A program made the position numbers and the translations under genes. A DNA stretch of 64,000 nt from an uncultured Eubacteriales bacterium. Its GTDB lineage: Bacteria; Bacillota; Clostridia; Oscillospirales; CAG-272. The stretch spans positions 10,866 to 74,865 of the forward strand of contig CAKSPO010000002.1 in assembly GCA_934481515.1 (NCBI GenBank), given 5' to 3'. The notes under the pieces are model-generated. The model was not told where the DNA came from. It did not search any database and saw only the letters and a program-made list of their open reading frames with translations. Shown in pieces: positions 1 through 9,620 of the stretch; positions within the stretch are counted from its first letter, which is position 1, and the number at the start of each line of letters is the position of its first letter.

Positions 1-59
1 TTCTCCACCCAGGCAATGTCCGCATCCGTCAGATAGAACGGTTTCTCCTTCAGATTCAT
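1..59 (-). CDS. Start of a glycoside hydrolase family 3-like gene (partial)
   Basis: Only the first 19 codons lie inside the window. The ATG is complementary to 57-59 and is preceded by a GGAGGGCGG ribosome-binding site. The peptide begins MNLKEKPFYLTDADIAWVE. This resembles the N-terminus of clostridial GH3 beta-glucosidase or N-acetylhexosaminidase proteins, which usually continue into a T-L-E-E-K-I-G-Q motif. That motif falls outside the window, so the family call is recognition by similarity only. Confidence 0.45.
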   Translation of the reverse strand, partial: MNLKEKPFYLTDADIAWVE

Positions 60-270
60 CTCCGCCCTCCGATTCTTTCAAATTCCTCATATATGCAACG
101 AAAACAGTATTCCCTTTTTTCACATCCCCATGCACGGCTTTACACGCAAAGTACCACAGCCGCCGCAGATTTCCGGCGGTTTACCAAACCCTGCAATTTT
201 GTTTTTCGCCTGATTCCGTCTTCCGAAAACCGCTTTCTCGCATAATTGTAAAAAAATTCCTATTTTTGTC
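60..270. other. Intergenic region, no gene seen
   Basis: This is the divergent spacer between the GH3-like start on the minus strand and the promoter at 271. It has AT-rich runs and no convincing ORF or hairpin terminator. The minus-strand promoter of the partial gene must lie here but was not resolved. Confidence 0.4.
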
Positions 271-299
271 TTGACGAAACGGCTCAATTATGTTATAAT
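271..299 (+). promoter_or_regulatory. SigA-type promoter of the zinc-ribbon gene
   Basis: TTGACG (271-276) and TATAAT (294-299) are separated by 17 bp, and a TG dinucleotide precedes the -10 box. Transcription would start near 306 and give a leader of about 95 nt. Confidence 0.75.
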
Positions 300-400
300 A
301 TTTTTGTTGCTGTGTAAACAGAAGAATCAAAAAAACGACCGCAACCAACGCTTTCTATCAAAATATACCATTTATAACGAGGCAACAGGAGGACCCCTAC

Positions 401-751
401 ATGGAGTTGCAATGGAAATGTCCACGATGCAATGCAATCAGTCAGGAATATAAAATGTATACGGACGGTGTGCGGACAGAGCTGGAAGTGGTATGTCCGG
501 AGTGCGCACTGCGCTGGTATCCGGAAAATCTCCGGCGGTATTCCTACCCAAAGGCAAGCATCATCACATTGCAATGTCCGAATTGTGTAAACACTCTGAT
601 CCAACGCACAGCAGAACCTGTCGACGGAAAGGACGGGCTGTGCCTGACCTGCGGATTTCGATGGAACATTGAAGAAAACAAACGGGCTGACGAAATATAC
701 CCGCAGAAAAACTTCTCTCCGCGGTTCAGCAAAAAGCGCAAACCCAAATAG
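401..751 (+). CDS. Small zinc-ribbon protein of unknown function
   Basis: The 116-residue protein starts at an ATG eight bases after AGGAGG. It has four CxxC knuckles in order: CPRC (about 8-11), CPEC (about 33-36), CPNC (about 59-62) and CLTC (about 82-85). Two four-Cys zinc ribbons are therefore likely. The C-terminus is basic (SKKRKPK), which would suit nucleic-acid or ribosome contact. There is no signal peptide or membrane segment, so it should be cytosolic. It is monocistronic, with its own promoter and a downstream hairpin terminator. No specific family was recognised, and a role is not assigned. Confidence 0.7.
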   Translation: MELQWKCPRCNAISQEYKMYTDGVRTELEVVCPECALRWYPENLRRYSYPKASIITLQCPNCVNTLIQRTAEPVDGKDGLCLTCGFRWNIEENKRADEIYPQKNFSPRFSKKRKPK

Positions 752-926
752 GAGTCTTCGCTCCGGAAGCAGATTCAAATGCAACCCGCATCGGAGATGC
801 AGATCATTGATATCTTTAAAATTTAGAATTATTATACTTCAAGAATAATTAACGAAGACGGCAAAAGGCATTTGCCGCACGGAAAGCAAAGAAGGAGATT
901 TCGGATTCCGCGTCTAAATAAGGAAA

Positions 927-966
927 CCGGGAGGATTACCATGATCGGCAGTCCTCCCGGCTTTTT
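927..966 (+). terminator. Rho-independent terminator after the zinc-ribbon gene
   Basis: CCGGGAGGA (927-935) pairs with TCCTCCCGG (952-960) and is followed by CTTTTT. It lies about 175 bases after the stop codon. The sequence between (752-926) holds nothing recognisable. Confidence 0.75.
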
Positions 967-994
967 CATTACCGGCGTTCAATTTCTTTAACAG

Positions 995-1048
995 AAACAA
1001 TAAATCCGAACCCATGACCAATCGGTAAAAGATTCGGATTTATTGTTT
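995..1048 (-). terminator. Hairpin directly after ssrA
   Basis: Positions 995-1010 and 1033-1048 form a perfect 16-bp stem. On the minus strand it begins at the base next to the encoded CCA end of the tmRNA. It probably ends ssrA transcription and marks where 3' processing occurs. Confidence 0.65.
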
Positions 1049-1440
1049 TGGTGGAGATGAGGAGAATCGAACTCCTGTCCGAAAATCCCTTGATATCACT
1101 TTCTTCGTGGACAGTCTGTTGTTTAAAATTCCCGCTTGGAACCGCGAACAGACACGCTGTTCCGCGCGGTAGCCCTTTTGTTCATGACCGGTTCAAGAGC
1201 GAACCGCCGGTGCACGTTCACCGCTCAGATGACGCTCAGTCCGAAGCCGCGATACTCTCCGGAGGAACGGGTGACCCGCAGGTCACAGCACTGCCGAATT
1301 TACGCCAAAGGCGTAAACTCAGGCAGCCATAGCAACAGTATTGTTGTCGTTTATTTTTTAAGGTTTGGGCAGTTTACGAGATTACCCGGCTCGCCACGCT
1401 TATCATATCTCAGAATCCCCGTCGAAACCATTGCACCCCC
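1049..1440 (-). ncRNA. ssrA: Transfer-messenger RNA (tmRNA)
   Basis: tmRNA rescues stalled ribosomes by acting first as alanyl-tRNA and then as a short mRNA. The 5' end GGGGGTG pairs with CATCTCC before an encoded ACCA, forming a 7-bp acceptor stem. The T-arm GGAGTTCGATTCTCC follows the tRNA pattern. The internal reading frame is AAC GAC AAC AAT ACT GTT GCT ATG GCT GCC TGA. The tag therefore ends NDNNTVAMAA instead of the common ALAA. The resume codon could be AAC or the preceding ATA. GC-rich segments between the tag and the T-arm fit the usual pseudoknots. Together with SmpB (not in the window) it marks aborted proteins for ClpXP or ClpCP. Confidence 0.95.
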
Positions 1441-1494
1441 ATTTTGTTTTTCGGAAACCTTCCGAAAAGGGAACCGTGAAAGTTTCCATCCTTT

Positions 1495-1523
1495 ATTATA
1501 CACGCTTTTCGCTCTCTTGTCAA
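1495..1523 (-). promoter_or_regulatory. Promoter of ssrA
   Basis: Read on the minus strand, TTGACA (1523-1518) and TATAAT (1500-1495) are exactly 17 bp apart. The predicted start near 1488 leaves a 5' extension of about 48 nt for RNase P to remove. Confidence 0.85.
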
Positions 1524-1648
1524 CCTCGGTTTTTCGCAAATTCCGACATTTCATTGCGCTTTCAAAAAACAATGAAAAAACTCAAAAAAATGAGAAAAAG
1601 CATTATTTTTTTCTCATAACTGCCTCTCATTTTTCTTTTCTGTTTTTG

Positions 1649-1722
1649 TCTGACTTTCTTTGACTTTGACTTTCTTTGACTTTCTGTGTATAATATGTGG
1701 CGTAAGGTCAAAGAAGGTCAGA
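1649..1722 (+). promoter_or_regulatory. ctsR promoter with three CtsR operator boxes
   Basis: TTGACT (1666-1671) and TATAAT (1689-1694) are spaced by 17 bp. CtsR binds tandem heptads RGTCAAA-NAN-RGTCAAA. Two copies in the reverse orientation sit at 1649-1665 (one mismatch) and 1665-1681 (perfect), overlapping the -35. A third, forward copy lies at 1706-1722 (GGTCAAA GAA GGTCAGA), just after the start site. This allows tight autorepression of the whole clpC operon. The poly-T-rich stretch 1524-1648 to the left has no gene. Confidence 0.9.
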
Positions 1723-1752
1723 GAAATGAAGAAACGAAAGGATGAACGACCG

Positions 1753-2208
1753 ATGCTGACAGATTCCATTGCAAAGATGATTGAGGAAATGCTCAACGAG
1801 GGCGGAGGAACACTGGAACTCCAGCGGAATGAAATGGCAACCCGGATCGGCTGTGTTCCCAGTCAGATCAGTTATGTCATTGCTTCCCGCTTCACACCGG
1901 AGCGCGGCTATGTCATCGAATCGCGCCGTGGCGGCGGCGGTTGCATCCGCATCGTGCGGAAGCAGATGGGACGCGATGAATACCTGATGCATTTCTTCTG
2001 CGCCATCGGTCAGAGTATCGAAGAGGGCGAGGCGGCGGCATATCTGAAGAACCTTGCCGGAAACGGAATTCTTTCGGAACGGGAATTCGGTATCGCGTAT
2101 GCTGCGATGGACGGCGCGGCGCTGGCATCCGTTCCGCCGGATCGACGCAATATCGTCCGCGCCGACATTTTCAAACAAATGTTGCTTTCCATGATGTCTC
2201 ACAGATAG
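1753..2208 (+). CDS. ctsR: Class III stress gene repressor CtsR
   Basis: CtsR is a dimeric repressor of clp genes that loses DNA binding on heat or protein stress. The winged-helix signature is clear: CVPSQISYVIASRFTPERGY followed by the glycine wing RRGGGG and IRIV. The start at 1753 gives 151 residues, close to the family norm, with AAAGGAT upstream. An in-frame ATG at 1726 would add nine residues (MKKRKDERP) and sits directly after a CtsR box, so it is less likely but possible. It is the first gene of the ctsR-mcsA-mcsB-clpC operon. Confidence 0.95.
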   Translation: MLTDSIAKMIEEMLNEGGGTLELQRNEMATRIGCVPSQISYVIASRFTPERGYVIESRRGGGGCIRIVRKQMGRDEYLMHFFCAIGQSIEEGEAAAYLKNLAGNGILSEREFGIAYAAMDGAALASVPPDRRNIVRADIFKQMLLSMMSHR

Positions 2209-2321
2209 TATTTCTGCTTTGCCGCACAGATTCTGACAAAATCTGCGAGGCGGATGCGCTATAATAAAAAAAGAAAGGTTGCGGCAGTGCCGCAGACCGG
2301 AAAAAGAAAGGATTGATTTGT

Positions 2322-2864
2322 ATGCTTTGCGAAAAATGCAAAAAGAGAACCGCAACGGTTTTTTATAACGAAAATATCAACGGAAAGACAAAATCCTATT
2401 CCCTTTGCGGAGAATGCGCCGCAAAGCTGCGGGAAAAGGGGGACATTCAGGACATTACTTCCATGATCGGAAGTTTTGCAGATCCGTTCTCGGAGCTTCA
2501 TGACAACCTCTTCGGCGGATTCTTCGGAATGCCGACGCTGTTGTCGGTACCGACCGAAAAGAAGTGTCCGACCTGCGGCTCCACCTACGCGGACATTGCA
2601 AAAAGCGGAAAGGTCGGCTGTTCCGACTGCTACAACACCTTTGCGGACGAGCTGTCCCGCACCATTGCTTCGGTGCACGGAACCACCTCCCACACGGGAG
2701 CGATTCCCGCACGGCACCGCGCAAAGCAGGAACGGCGCGAACAGCTGAAAAACCTGCGCAACTCGTTGCAGGAAGCCATTGAAAAGGAAGATTTTGAACG
2801 CGCGGCAACCCTGCGGGATGAAATCCGCAAGATGGAGTCGCAGAATGAAAAGGACGGTGAATAA
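2322..2864 (+). CDS. mcsA: McsA, zinc-finger activator of the arginine kinase McsB
   Basis: McsA activates McsB and links the kinase to CtsR and ClpC. The N-terminal half has four CxxC pairs (CEKC, CGEC, CPTC, CSDC) that should bind two zinc ions. The C-terminus carries a UVR/UvrB-C motif (LQEAIEKEDFERAATLRDEI). ATG 2322 lies nine bases after AAAGGA. A TTG at 2313 is in frame but abuts the ribosome-binding site. The length of 180 residues is normal. The stop codon is two bases before the mcsB start, indicating translational coupling. Confidence 0.95.
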   Translation: MLCEKCKKRTATVFYNENINGKTKSYSLCGECAAKLREKGDIQDITSMIGSFADPFSELHDNLFGGFFGMPTLLSVPTEKKCPTCGSTYADIAKSGKVGCSDCYNTFADELSRTIASVHGTTSHTGAIPARHRAKQERREQLKNLRNSLQEAIEKEDFERAATLRDEIRKMESQNEKDGE

Positions 2865-2866
2865 TC

Positions 2867-3880
2867 ATGGCATGGTATAATACAACCGGAAATATGCCCG
2901 ACACGGTCATCAGTTCCCGTGTACGTCTGGCACGAAATATCAACGGCTATCCGTTCTCCGACCGTCTGGATGCGAATGCCGCAAATGAAATCATCGAAAA
3001 AGTCAGTGCTCCTTTGGAGGCATCGGGATTCCGGAAGATCAATTTTTCGGACATTTCCCCGGTCATGGCAACCTCCTATGTGGAGCGCCACTACGTCAGC
3101 CCGGAGTTTGCCACCAAGGAAGCGCCGCACGCCCTGCTTTTGCAGGAGCAGACCGGTATTGCCGTGATGGTATGTGAGGAGGATCACCTCCGGATTCAGT
3201 GCATTCTTCCGGGATTTTCTCTGGAGGAAGCCTACCGGAATGCGGCGCGTACCGAAAAACGGTTGGACGAGGATTTTGATTTTGCCTATTCCGAACAGCT
3301 CGGCTATCTGACGCAGTGCCCCACCAACCTCGGCACCGGAATGCGGGCATCGGTCATGATGTTCCTCCCGGCGCTCACGCGGGGCGGATACATGGATTCC
3401 CTTGCTTCTCAGCTTTCCAAGATCGGACTGACCGTCCGAGGGCTTTTCGGCGAAGGAAGCGGCGCGGCAGGATGTATGTACCAGATTTCCAATCAGGTAA
3501 CGCTCGGTCTGACCGAAGAAGAAATTCTGAAGAAAATGAACGAAGCCATCCGTCAGATTGCCGACAGTGAACAGAGGGCAAGAAAAGCCATTCAGGGAGA
3601 GGAACTGGAACGCCTGACCGACCGGATTCTGCGGAGCGAAGGCATTCTGAAATATGCACATATGATGTCCTCTGCCGAATTCATCCGTCTGTTTGCGGAC
3701 GTGCGATTCGGTATTGTGCTGGGGCTTGTCCGGGACATTACCTATGAACAGCTCGGCACACTTCTGGTGGAAGTCATGCCGGCAACGCTGACGCTTTCTT
3801 CCGAAAACACCCCCAAGAGCGAAGGGGCGCGGGATCGCCTGCGGGCGCAGAAGATTCAGAGCCTTCTGAACACCAAATAA
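2867..3880 (+). CDS. mcsB: Protein-arginine kinase McsB
   Basis: McsB phosphorylates arginines on misfolded proteins and on CtsR, marking them for ClpCP. It has the phosphagen kinase ATP-guanido fold. Visible motifs are SSRVRLARN near the N-terminus, the family signature CPTNLGTGMRASV around residues 149-161, and RGLFGEGSGA. The C-terminal part has the acidic and arginine-rich segment expected for phosphoarginine binding. The 337-residue length is slightly below the usual 350-360. It is immediately followed by clpC after 66 bases. Confidence 0.95.
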   Translation: MAWYNTTGNMPDTVISSRVRLARNINGYPFSDRLDANAANEIIEKVSAPLEASGFRKINFSDISPVMATSYVERHYVSPEFATKEAPHALLLQEQTGIAVMVCEEDHLRIQCILPGFSLEEAYRNAARTEKRLDEDFDFAYSEQLGYLTQCPTNLGTGMRASVMMFLPALTRGGYMDSLASQLSKIGLTVRGLFGEGSGAAGCMYQISNQVTLGLTEEEILKKMNEAIRQIADSEQRARKAIQGEELERLTDRILRSEGILKYAHMMSSAEFIRLFADVRFGIVLGLVRDITYEQLGTLLVEVMPATLTLSSENTPKSEGARDRLRAQKIQSLLNTK

Positions 3881-3946
3881 ACGAACGCTCCCCTCTGCTT
3901 TGAACCAAAGTTTAGATTTTCCCCATTCCTTTACGAAAGGATCGTG

Positions 3947-6412
3947 ATGTTTATGCAAAATCGTTTTACCCAGAAAGCTCAAAACGTCCTGAATTTTGCA
4001 CTGCAGAGTGCGGAAGAGTTGGGACACACCTATATCGGATCGGAGCACCTTCTGCTCGGACTTTGCGCCGAGTCGTCCGGTGTCGCCGCGCATTATCTGA
4101 ATGAGCGCGGTGCCGATGCGGAAAAGGTTCGCGAAGCCGTCATCCGGATGGCAGGCATGGGCTCCCCCGTTGCCGTTTCCGCGTCCGATATGACGCCCCG
4201 AACCAAAAATATCATTCAGAATTCCTTTGCGGAAGCCCAGAAAAACGGACAGGACTATATCGGTACCGAGCATCTGCTTCTGGCACTGTTGAATGAAAGT
4301 GACTGCGTTGCCGTCCGGATTCTGGAAGGGCTCGGCGTTTCGGTCAATGACCTGCGCAACGATATTGCCGCATTTCTCGGCTCTTCAGTCGGCGGTGAGC
4401 GGAGCGGCGGCTTTGAACGGAACGGAAGAGATGCGGAAAACGGCGTTTCCAGCACCGTGTTGGACAGTGCCCCGAATCTGAAAAACTTCGGCAGAGACCT
4501 CAATGCGATGGCAAAAGCCGGAAAGATGGATCCGATCATCGGTCGTGAGAGTGAAACCGAACGGGTCATTCAGATTCTTTCCCGCCGTACCAAGAACAAT
4601 CCCTGCCTGATCGGTGAGCCAGGCGTCGGCAAAACCGCCGTTGTGGAGGGTCTGGCGCAGCGCATTGTTGCCGGTAACGTACCGGAAAACCTGCTCAAAA
4701 AGACCATTATCACACTGGATCTTGCCTCGATGATCGCCGGTGCAAAATACCGCGGCGAATTTGAGGAACGGTTCAAGAACGTGATGGAGGAGGTTCGTAA
4801 GAACCCGGACATCATTCTGTTTATCGATGAGATTCACACCATCATCGGTGCCGGCGCCGCAGAAGGCGCCGTCGATGCCGCAAACATCATCAAGCCGGCA
4901 CTGGCGCGCGGTGAGATGCAGGTGATCGGTGCAACCACCATTTCCGAATACCGGAAGCACATCGAAAAGGACGCGGCGCTGGAACGTCGGTTCCAGTCGG
5001 TCATGGTCGCGGAGCCGAGCCGCGAGGATACGTTGCAGATTCTGCACGGTCTGCGTGACAAATACGAGGCGCATCATAAGCTCAAGATTTCGGACGAGGC
5101 ACTCAAGGCAGCTGTCCAGCTCTCCGTGCGCTACATTGCAGACCGGTTCCTGCCGGACAAGGCCATTGACCTGATCGACGAAGCTGCCTCCCGGTTGCGG
5201 ATCAGCGCGCACACCTCTCCTCCGGATGTCAAGGAGGTACAGGAAAAACTGAAATCCATCTCCAAAGAGAAGGAAGAAGCCATTTCTGCACAGGATTTTG
5301 AGCGCGCCGCAAAGCTCAGAGACAGTGAACAGGTTCTGAAGAAGGAATACGACGAAAAGAAGGCGGCATGGGAGCGCTCTCAGGACACTTCTGCCCTGAC
5401 GGTGCAGGCTTCCGATATTGCCGAAGTCGTGACGCAGTGGACCGGTATTCCGGTCAACCGTCTGATGGAGGAGGAAAGCGAACGTCTGCTTCATCTGGAC
5501 GAACTGCTCAAGGCGCGGGTCATCGGTCAGGACGAAGCCGTGGAAGCGGTAGCACGTGCCATCCGCCGCGGCAGAATGGGTCTGAAGGATCCCCGTCGCC
5601 CGGTTGGTTCTTTCATCTTCATGGGACCGACGGGTATCGGTAAAACAGAGCTTGCAAAGGCTCTGGCGGAGGTCATGTTCGGGGATCCCTCCGCGATGAT
5701 CCGGCTGGATATGTCCGAGTACATGGAAAAGCACAGCGTTTCCAAGCTCATCGGTTCCCCTCCCGGATACGTCGGCTTTGAGGAGGGCGGTCAGCTGACC
5801 GAAAAGATTCGCCGCAAGCCCTATTCCGTGGTGCTCTTTGACGAGATCGAAAAGGCTCACCCCGATGTGTTCAACATTCTTCTTCAGGTACTGGAGGACG
5901 GTATTCTGACCGACTCTCAGGGACGCCACGTGGATTTCCGGAATGCAATTATCATTCTGACCTCCAATGTCGGCGCATCCGAACTGAAGGCAGGGAACGT
6001 ACTTGGATTCACCTCCGAGCAGAAGGAAAAGGCAGACCGCGAAGCACTCAGGGAGCGGATGATGAACTCCCTGAGAAGCACCTTCCGTCCCGAATTTCTG
6101 AACCGGATTGATGATATTATCATCTTCAATTCCCTGGAGCAGAAGGACATCGAACGGATTGCGGAACTGATGCTCCTGGATGTTCAGAAGCGGATTGAGG
6201 AGCTTGGCATTACGGTCAGCTTCACTCCCGCGGTAACGGAACTGCTGGCAAAGGAGGGCTTTGATGCCAATTACGGTGCGCGTCCGTTGCGCCGTGCCGT
6301 GGTTCGGATGGTGGAGGATCCCTTCTCGGTGGAAATGCTGGAAGGCAGAATCAAGTCCGGGGACAGCGTCACCGTGGACGCGGAAGACGGAAAGGTTGTT
6401 TTCCGCAAATAA
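3947..6412 (+). CDS. clpC: ATP-dependent unfoldase ClpC
   Basis: ClpC is a hexameric AAA+ chaperone that feeds arginine-phosphorylated or adaptor-bound proteins to ClpP. Order of domains: two N-terminal Clp repeats (about 1-145, each with an EHLLL motif), AAA-1 with Walker A GEPGVGKT, an M-domain containing a UVR motif ([13 protein letters not shown]), and AAA-2 with GPTGIGKT. The ClpP-docking loop region and the pore loop GSPPGYVGF are present. ATG 3947 is five bases after AAAGGA; ATG 3953 is the alternative. It is the last gene of the CtsR operon and ends before a strong terminator. Confidence 0.97.
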   Translation: MFMQNRFTQKAQNVLNFALQSAEELGHTYIGSEHLLLGLCAESSGVAAHYLNERGADAEKVREAVIRMAGMGSPVAVSASDMTPRTKNIIQNSFAEAQKNGQDYIGTEHLLLALLNESDCVAVRILEGLGVSVNDLRNDIAAFLGSSVGGERSGGFERNGRDAENGVSSTVLDSAPNLKNFGRDLNAMAKAGKMDPIIGRESETERVIQILSRRTKNNPCLIGEPGVGKTAVVEGLAQRIVAGNVPENLLKKTIITLDLASMIAGAKYRGEFEERFKNVMEEVRKNPDIILFIDEIHTIIGAGAAEGAVDAANIIKPALARGEMQVIGATTISEYRKHIEKDAALERRFQSVMVAEPSREDTLQILHGLRDKYEAHHKLKISDEALKAAVQLSVRYIADRFLPDKAIDLIDEAASRLRISAHTSPPDVKEVQEKLKSISKEKEEAISAQDFERAAKLRDSEQVLKKEYDEKKAAWERSQDTSALTVQASDIAEVVTQWTGIPVNRLMEEESERLLHLDELLKARVIGQDEAVEAVARAIRRGRMGLKDPRRPVGSFIFMGPTGIGKTELAKALAEVMFGDPSAMIRLDMSEYMEKHSVSKLIGSPPGYVGFEEGGQLTEKIRRKPYSVVLFDEIEKAHPDVFNILLQVLEDGILTDSQGRHVDFRNAIIILTSNVGASELKAGNVLGFTSEQKEKADREALRERMMNSLRSTFRPEFLNRIDDIIIFNSLEQKDIERIAELMLLDVQKRIEELGITVSFTPAVTELLAKEGFDANYGARPLRRAVVRMVEDPFSVEMLEGRIKSGDSVTVDAEDGKVVFRK

Positions 6413-6461
6413 TCCCGCCTGCGAAAAGTCCGTCGAAGCAGGTAATCGGTAAAAAATCACT

Positions 6462-6510
6462 GACGCCCGGCAATCGTGCAATGCACGATTGCCGGGCGTC
6501 TTCTTTTTTT
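6462..6510 (+). terminator. Terminator of the clpC operon, shared with the convergent XRE gene
   Basis: A 19-bp perfect stem is formed by 6462-6480 and 6482-6500, followed by TTCTTTTTTT. The stem is almost loop-free, so the central bases must open. Confidence 0.9.
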
Positions 6511-6537
6511 GGGGGAAGCCGACCGTCTTTCCCTTTT

Positions 6538-6858
6538 TTATTTCCTGTGGAGATTTCCGGTGTGCAGCGCCCGCATCAGCTCCAAAACAAGCTTTGCCTG
6601 CTTTTCGTCCAGAGAGCGGTACAGCTCTGTGATCTGTTCCACTTCGGGAATCTTTTCTATGGGTTCCTCTCTGAAAAATTCCGAAAGGCTGATTTCGAAC
6701 GCACCGCACAGACTTTCCAGCGTCGAAAGCGACGGCAGGGTTTCCCGGTTGAACATATTGATCATAGTAGACTGCGGCAGATTCGCTTCTATCGAAAGCC
6801 GATAGATTGACCACCCCCGCTCCAACCGCAGGGTATTGATTCTTTTCAGTACGTTCAT
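6538..6858 (-). CDS. XRE-family transcriptional regulator
   Basis: The 106-residue protein begins with a Cro/CI helix-turn-helix: LKRINTLRLERGWSIYRLSI, then NLPQSTMINMF and LPSLSTLESLCGAFEISLSEFF. The remaining 45 residues (PEVEQITELYRSLDEKQAKLVLELMRAL) look like a short helical dimerisation tail. It faces clpC and shares its terminator. It is divergent from the glucosaminidase gene. Its target is unknown. Confidence 0.85.
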   Translation of the reverse strand: MNVLKRINTLRLERGWSIYRLSIEANLPQSTMINMFNRETLPSLSTLESLCGAFEISLSEFFREEPIEKIPEVEQITELYRSLDEKQAKLVLELMRALHTGNLHRK

Positions 6859-7410
6859 ACCTCGTCCCTTCCTCTGCCGAACCTCTTTGATAAACCGCTC
6901 CCCGCGCCATCCGGCTTTTTGTGAACCCCGGACGGGAAATTTCTTCCGTAAGCATCTTCGCGCTGCCTTTTTCCGAATCGCGCAACCGCCTCACAGGCAT
7001 TGCACGAAACTTCATCGGGAACGGATTCTTCTAATTATTGTATCATATCTTTCCGCAAAAAATGTTTTCCATATGGGCTGACAATAAAATGCATTTGTGA
7101 CATAATGTGGCAAATTCGAATCAAACAAAAAAATCTCTGCAAGCGGGCGCACTCATGGCAGCTTCGGGCGTTCCAAGCTGATTTTTTCCATGCTGTGACA
7201 AGTCTATACACGGACAAAGCAAAAAGCACTCCTTTCTTCCGGTGCGGCTTTCCGGCAAGCGCCGCTTCTTTTTTCGGAAAGATTTTGTTTACATATTTTT
7301 TTACGGAAGGCATCCCAAAAACAGCAAAAATATGCTATAATGGAATTATCAGAACAGGATGGGAGTTCCCGGCTTTTCCGGTCTTCCCTTCCTTCTTCCG
7401 GAGGTGCAAC
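6859..7410. promoter_or_regulatory. Divergent intergenic region with an extended -10 promoter
   Basis: This 550-base spacer separates the XRE gene from the glucosaminidase gene. Near its right end TGC-TATAAT (TATAAT at 7336-7341) forms an extended -10 with no good -35, so an activator or the TG motif may be needed. The rest is T-rich and shows no convincing gene on either strand. Confidence 0.5.
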
Positions 7411-9609
7411 ATGGAGCAAAAAAAAATCAAAAAAACCAAGCTGATCGTACTTTCCCTCCTGCTTGTTTTCGTGACCGTATGCTCTGTTGCCGCCGGAATG
7501 ACCTTTCGGACAACCGCTTCCGACCGCTATTTTTCCGGAGATGCGGAAGTGTACTTTCAGGAACTGATGAAAAAAGGCTTTCCCGAAAGCTATGCGGCAT
7601 CCCTGACCGAGTTGCATCTGCTCCATCCGGAATGGAACTTTACGCCGCTTTTGATTACCGGACAAAAAAGCGCTTACACCTGGGATTATGTCATCAAAGA
7701 AGAATGTAAAAGCGACAATAAAGGAACGGAGCCGCGAAATCTGATTTCCGCTTCCGACGCCTATGCCGCTTACCGGAACCCGAACAATTCGCAGAAATAC
7801 GACTCGGACAAGTATCAGGCATCCCGCGACGCGGTCGCTTACTTCATGGATCCCCGCAACTTTCTGAACGAAGCGGATATTTTTCAGTTTCTGGATCTTT
7901 CCGTTTCCGATGAAATGACCGGCGCTTTGGTGGAAACCGTACTCTCCGGTACGTTTATGGCAGACCGCCTGCTGGAAAACGGAAAAACCTATGCCGAGAC
8001 CTTTGCGGAATGCGGAGCCAGACTCGGAATCAATCCCGTTTTCCTTGCAGTTAAAGCGCGGCAGGAGCAGGGATCCAAGGGAACTTCACAGGTGCTGACC
8101 GGGAAAGCAGGAACGCTCCTTTGGGATTATTACCGGAACGGAACACAGATTTCCTCCTCCGGCAATTCCGTTCTGGCCCCCTCCGAAGGTTTTACCAAAG
8201 AGGAACTGCTGGCTCTGGACGGATACTACAACCTCTACAATGTCTCCGCCTCCGGAAACGGTTTGTTCCGCATTTATTATAACGCCATGAAAAAGGCACG
8301 GGAAGGAACTCCGGCATTTGCCGAGGAGTGGGGCGGCTCTCCGTCCTGGAACACCGTCTGGAAATCGCTCTACGGCGGTGCATATCTTCTCAAAACCCGT
8401 TACATCGACCGCTATCAGCCGACGGTCTACTTACAGAAATTCAACGTGGACAGCCGTGCCGGCAACCGGAATTTCTGGGGACAGTATATGCAGAATGTCT
8501 CCGGCGCCCTGACAGAGGGCAGAAATTTCTACACTGCCTTTGCGGACGCGGATGTTCTGGACCGCGCTTATACCTTTCTGATTCCCGTTTATTCCGGAAT
8601 GCCCGCTTCTCCCTGCGCGGATCCGGCAGACGGTCAATGCAGTTATCTTGCCGCAGCACCGACCCGCTTTTCCTATACGGTCTCGGTCAGTGCTCCGTTC
8701 CACGTCGCATCCTCCTCTGCGCCTTTGTATCTGGAACAGGAGCTGCATCCGGGAAACCGGCTGTCCTTCAGCGGAACGGTCTCCCACGATTACGGCGTAC
8801 AGCGGCTGGAATACCGATGGGATGACCGGGAATGGATTTCTCTTTCCGAAAACGGCAGTCTGAAACTTTCCCTTCCGATCGACTTTTCCGAGGGAAGCTC
8901 GCATATATTGGTAGTACGCGGAAGTGCCGTGTACGGAAGCGGACAGAAAAGCAACCGGCATTTTCTCTGCGCGGTCGTGTATGTCCGCGTCACCGCACCG
9001 AAAACGGCAACTCTGACCATTGCCTCCGGAGACGCCAGACAGGAAATGACGCTCCTTGCCGGAACGCCCTTTTCCCTCCCCCTCTGCCGGGAAAACGGCT
9101 TTGCGGGTTGGCTTTCTTCCGACCGTACCCTGCTTCCCTCCGGCGGCTCCGACACTCTGGAAAAGGATACGGTCTATACGGCTCGGTTCTGTCAGCTGCA
9201 AACGCTTCCGGGCGCCTCCGTTTCCCTGCGCGGGGAAACACCGCAGCTTCGATTTTACGCCGTACCGGATCAAAGTACTTTGGAACTGGTGCGAAAATTT
9301 CCCACATTGCTCTCGTTCTTTGCACGCTCCGGTGAAAACGAACTTCCCGCACGTCTCACCGGCGGAGATCGTCCTCTGCTCACCGCGGACATTCCCGTCG
9401 CAAATTCCGAAACGGTCTATGAGTTCCGCTTCGGCATCCGGATCCGGTATTCCGACGACACTACCGCCGTAATTCTTTCACCGGAATCCTCCGGAAGCCG
9501 TTCCGCGGCAGAGGTTGCCGCACTTGCATTGGCAGATGAGACCGCCAGGTTCTCCGCGTCGGAGCAAGCCTACCTCCGGGCGCTTCTGCAAACTTCTCCC
9601 TTACACTGA
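7411..9609 (+). CDS. Secreted N-acetylglucosaminidase (cell-wall hydrolase)
   Basis: The 732-residue protein starts at ATG 7411 after CCGGAGGTG. It has a signal anchor (KKTKLIVLSLLLVFVTVCSVAAG, about 6-30, quoted in part) and is exported. The N-terminal 420 residues match the endo-beta-N-acetylglucosaminidase architecture of LytD/LytG-like enzymes: FPESYAASLTELHLLHPEWNF, FLNEADIFQFLDLS, FLAVKARQEQGSKG, GLFRIYYNAM and YLQKFNVDS near the end. The GH73 catalytic glutamate is probably in ARQEQG. The C-terminal 300 residues are beta-rich and carry an InlB-like segment (ENGFAGWLS...DTVYTARF). It probably remodels peptidoglycan. The aminotransferase gene follows after 11 bases. Confidence 0.85.
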   Translation: MEQKKIKKTKLIVLSLLLVFVTVCSVAAGMTFRTTASDRYFSGDAEVYFQELMKKGFPESYAASLTELHLLHPEWNFTPLLITGQKSAYTWDYVIKEECKSDNKGTEPRNLISASDAYAAYRNPNNSQKYDSDKYQASRDAVAYFMDPRNFLNEADIFQFLDLSVSDEMTGALVETVLSGTFMADRLLENGKTYAETFAECGARLGINPVFLAVKARQEQGSKGTSQVLTGKAGTLLWDYYRNGTQISSSGNSVLAPSEGFTKEELLALDGYYNLYNVSASGNGLFRIYYNAMKKAREGTPAFAEEWGGSPSWNTVWKSLYGGAYLLKTRYIDRYQPTVYLQKFNVDSRAGNRNFWGQYMQNVSGALTEGRNFYTAFADADVLDRAYTFLIPVYSGMPASPCADPADGQCSYLAAAPTRFSYTVSVSAPFHVASSSAPLYLEQELHPGNRLSFSGTVSHDYGVQRLEYRWDDREWISLSENGSLKLSLPIDFSEGSSHILVVRGSAVYGSGQKSNRHFLCAVVYVRVTAPKTATLTIASGDARQEMTLLAGTPFSLPLCRENGFAGWLSSDRTLLPSGGSDTLEKDTVYTARFCQLQTLPGASVSLRGETPQLRFYAVPDQSTLELVRKFPTLLSFFARSGENELPARLTGGDRPLLTADIPVANSETVYEFRFGIRIRYSDDTTAVILSPESSGSRSAAEVAALALADETARFSASEQAYLRALLQTSPLH

Positions 9610-9620
9610 AAGGACTTTTT

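Noticed and set aside
2630..7015. Long antisense open frames opposite mcsB and clpC
   Set aside because: They mirror strongly conserved genes, lack ribosome-binding sites and show no recognisable domains. They are by-products of codon bias.
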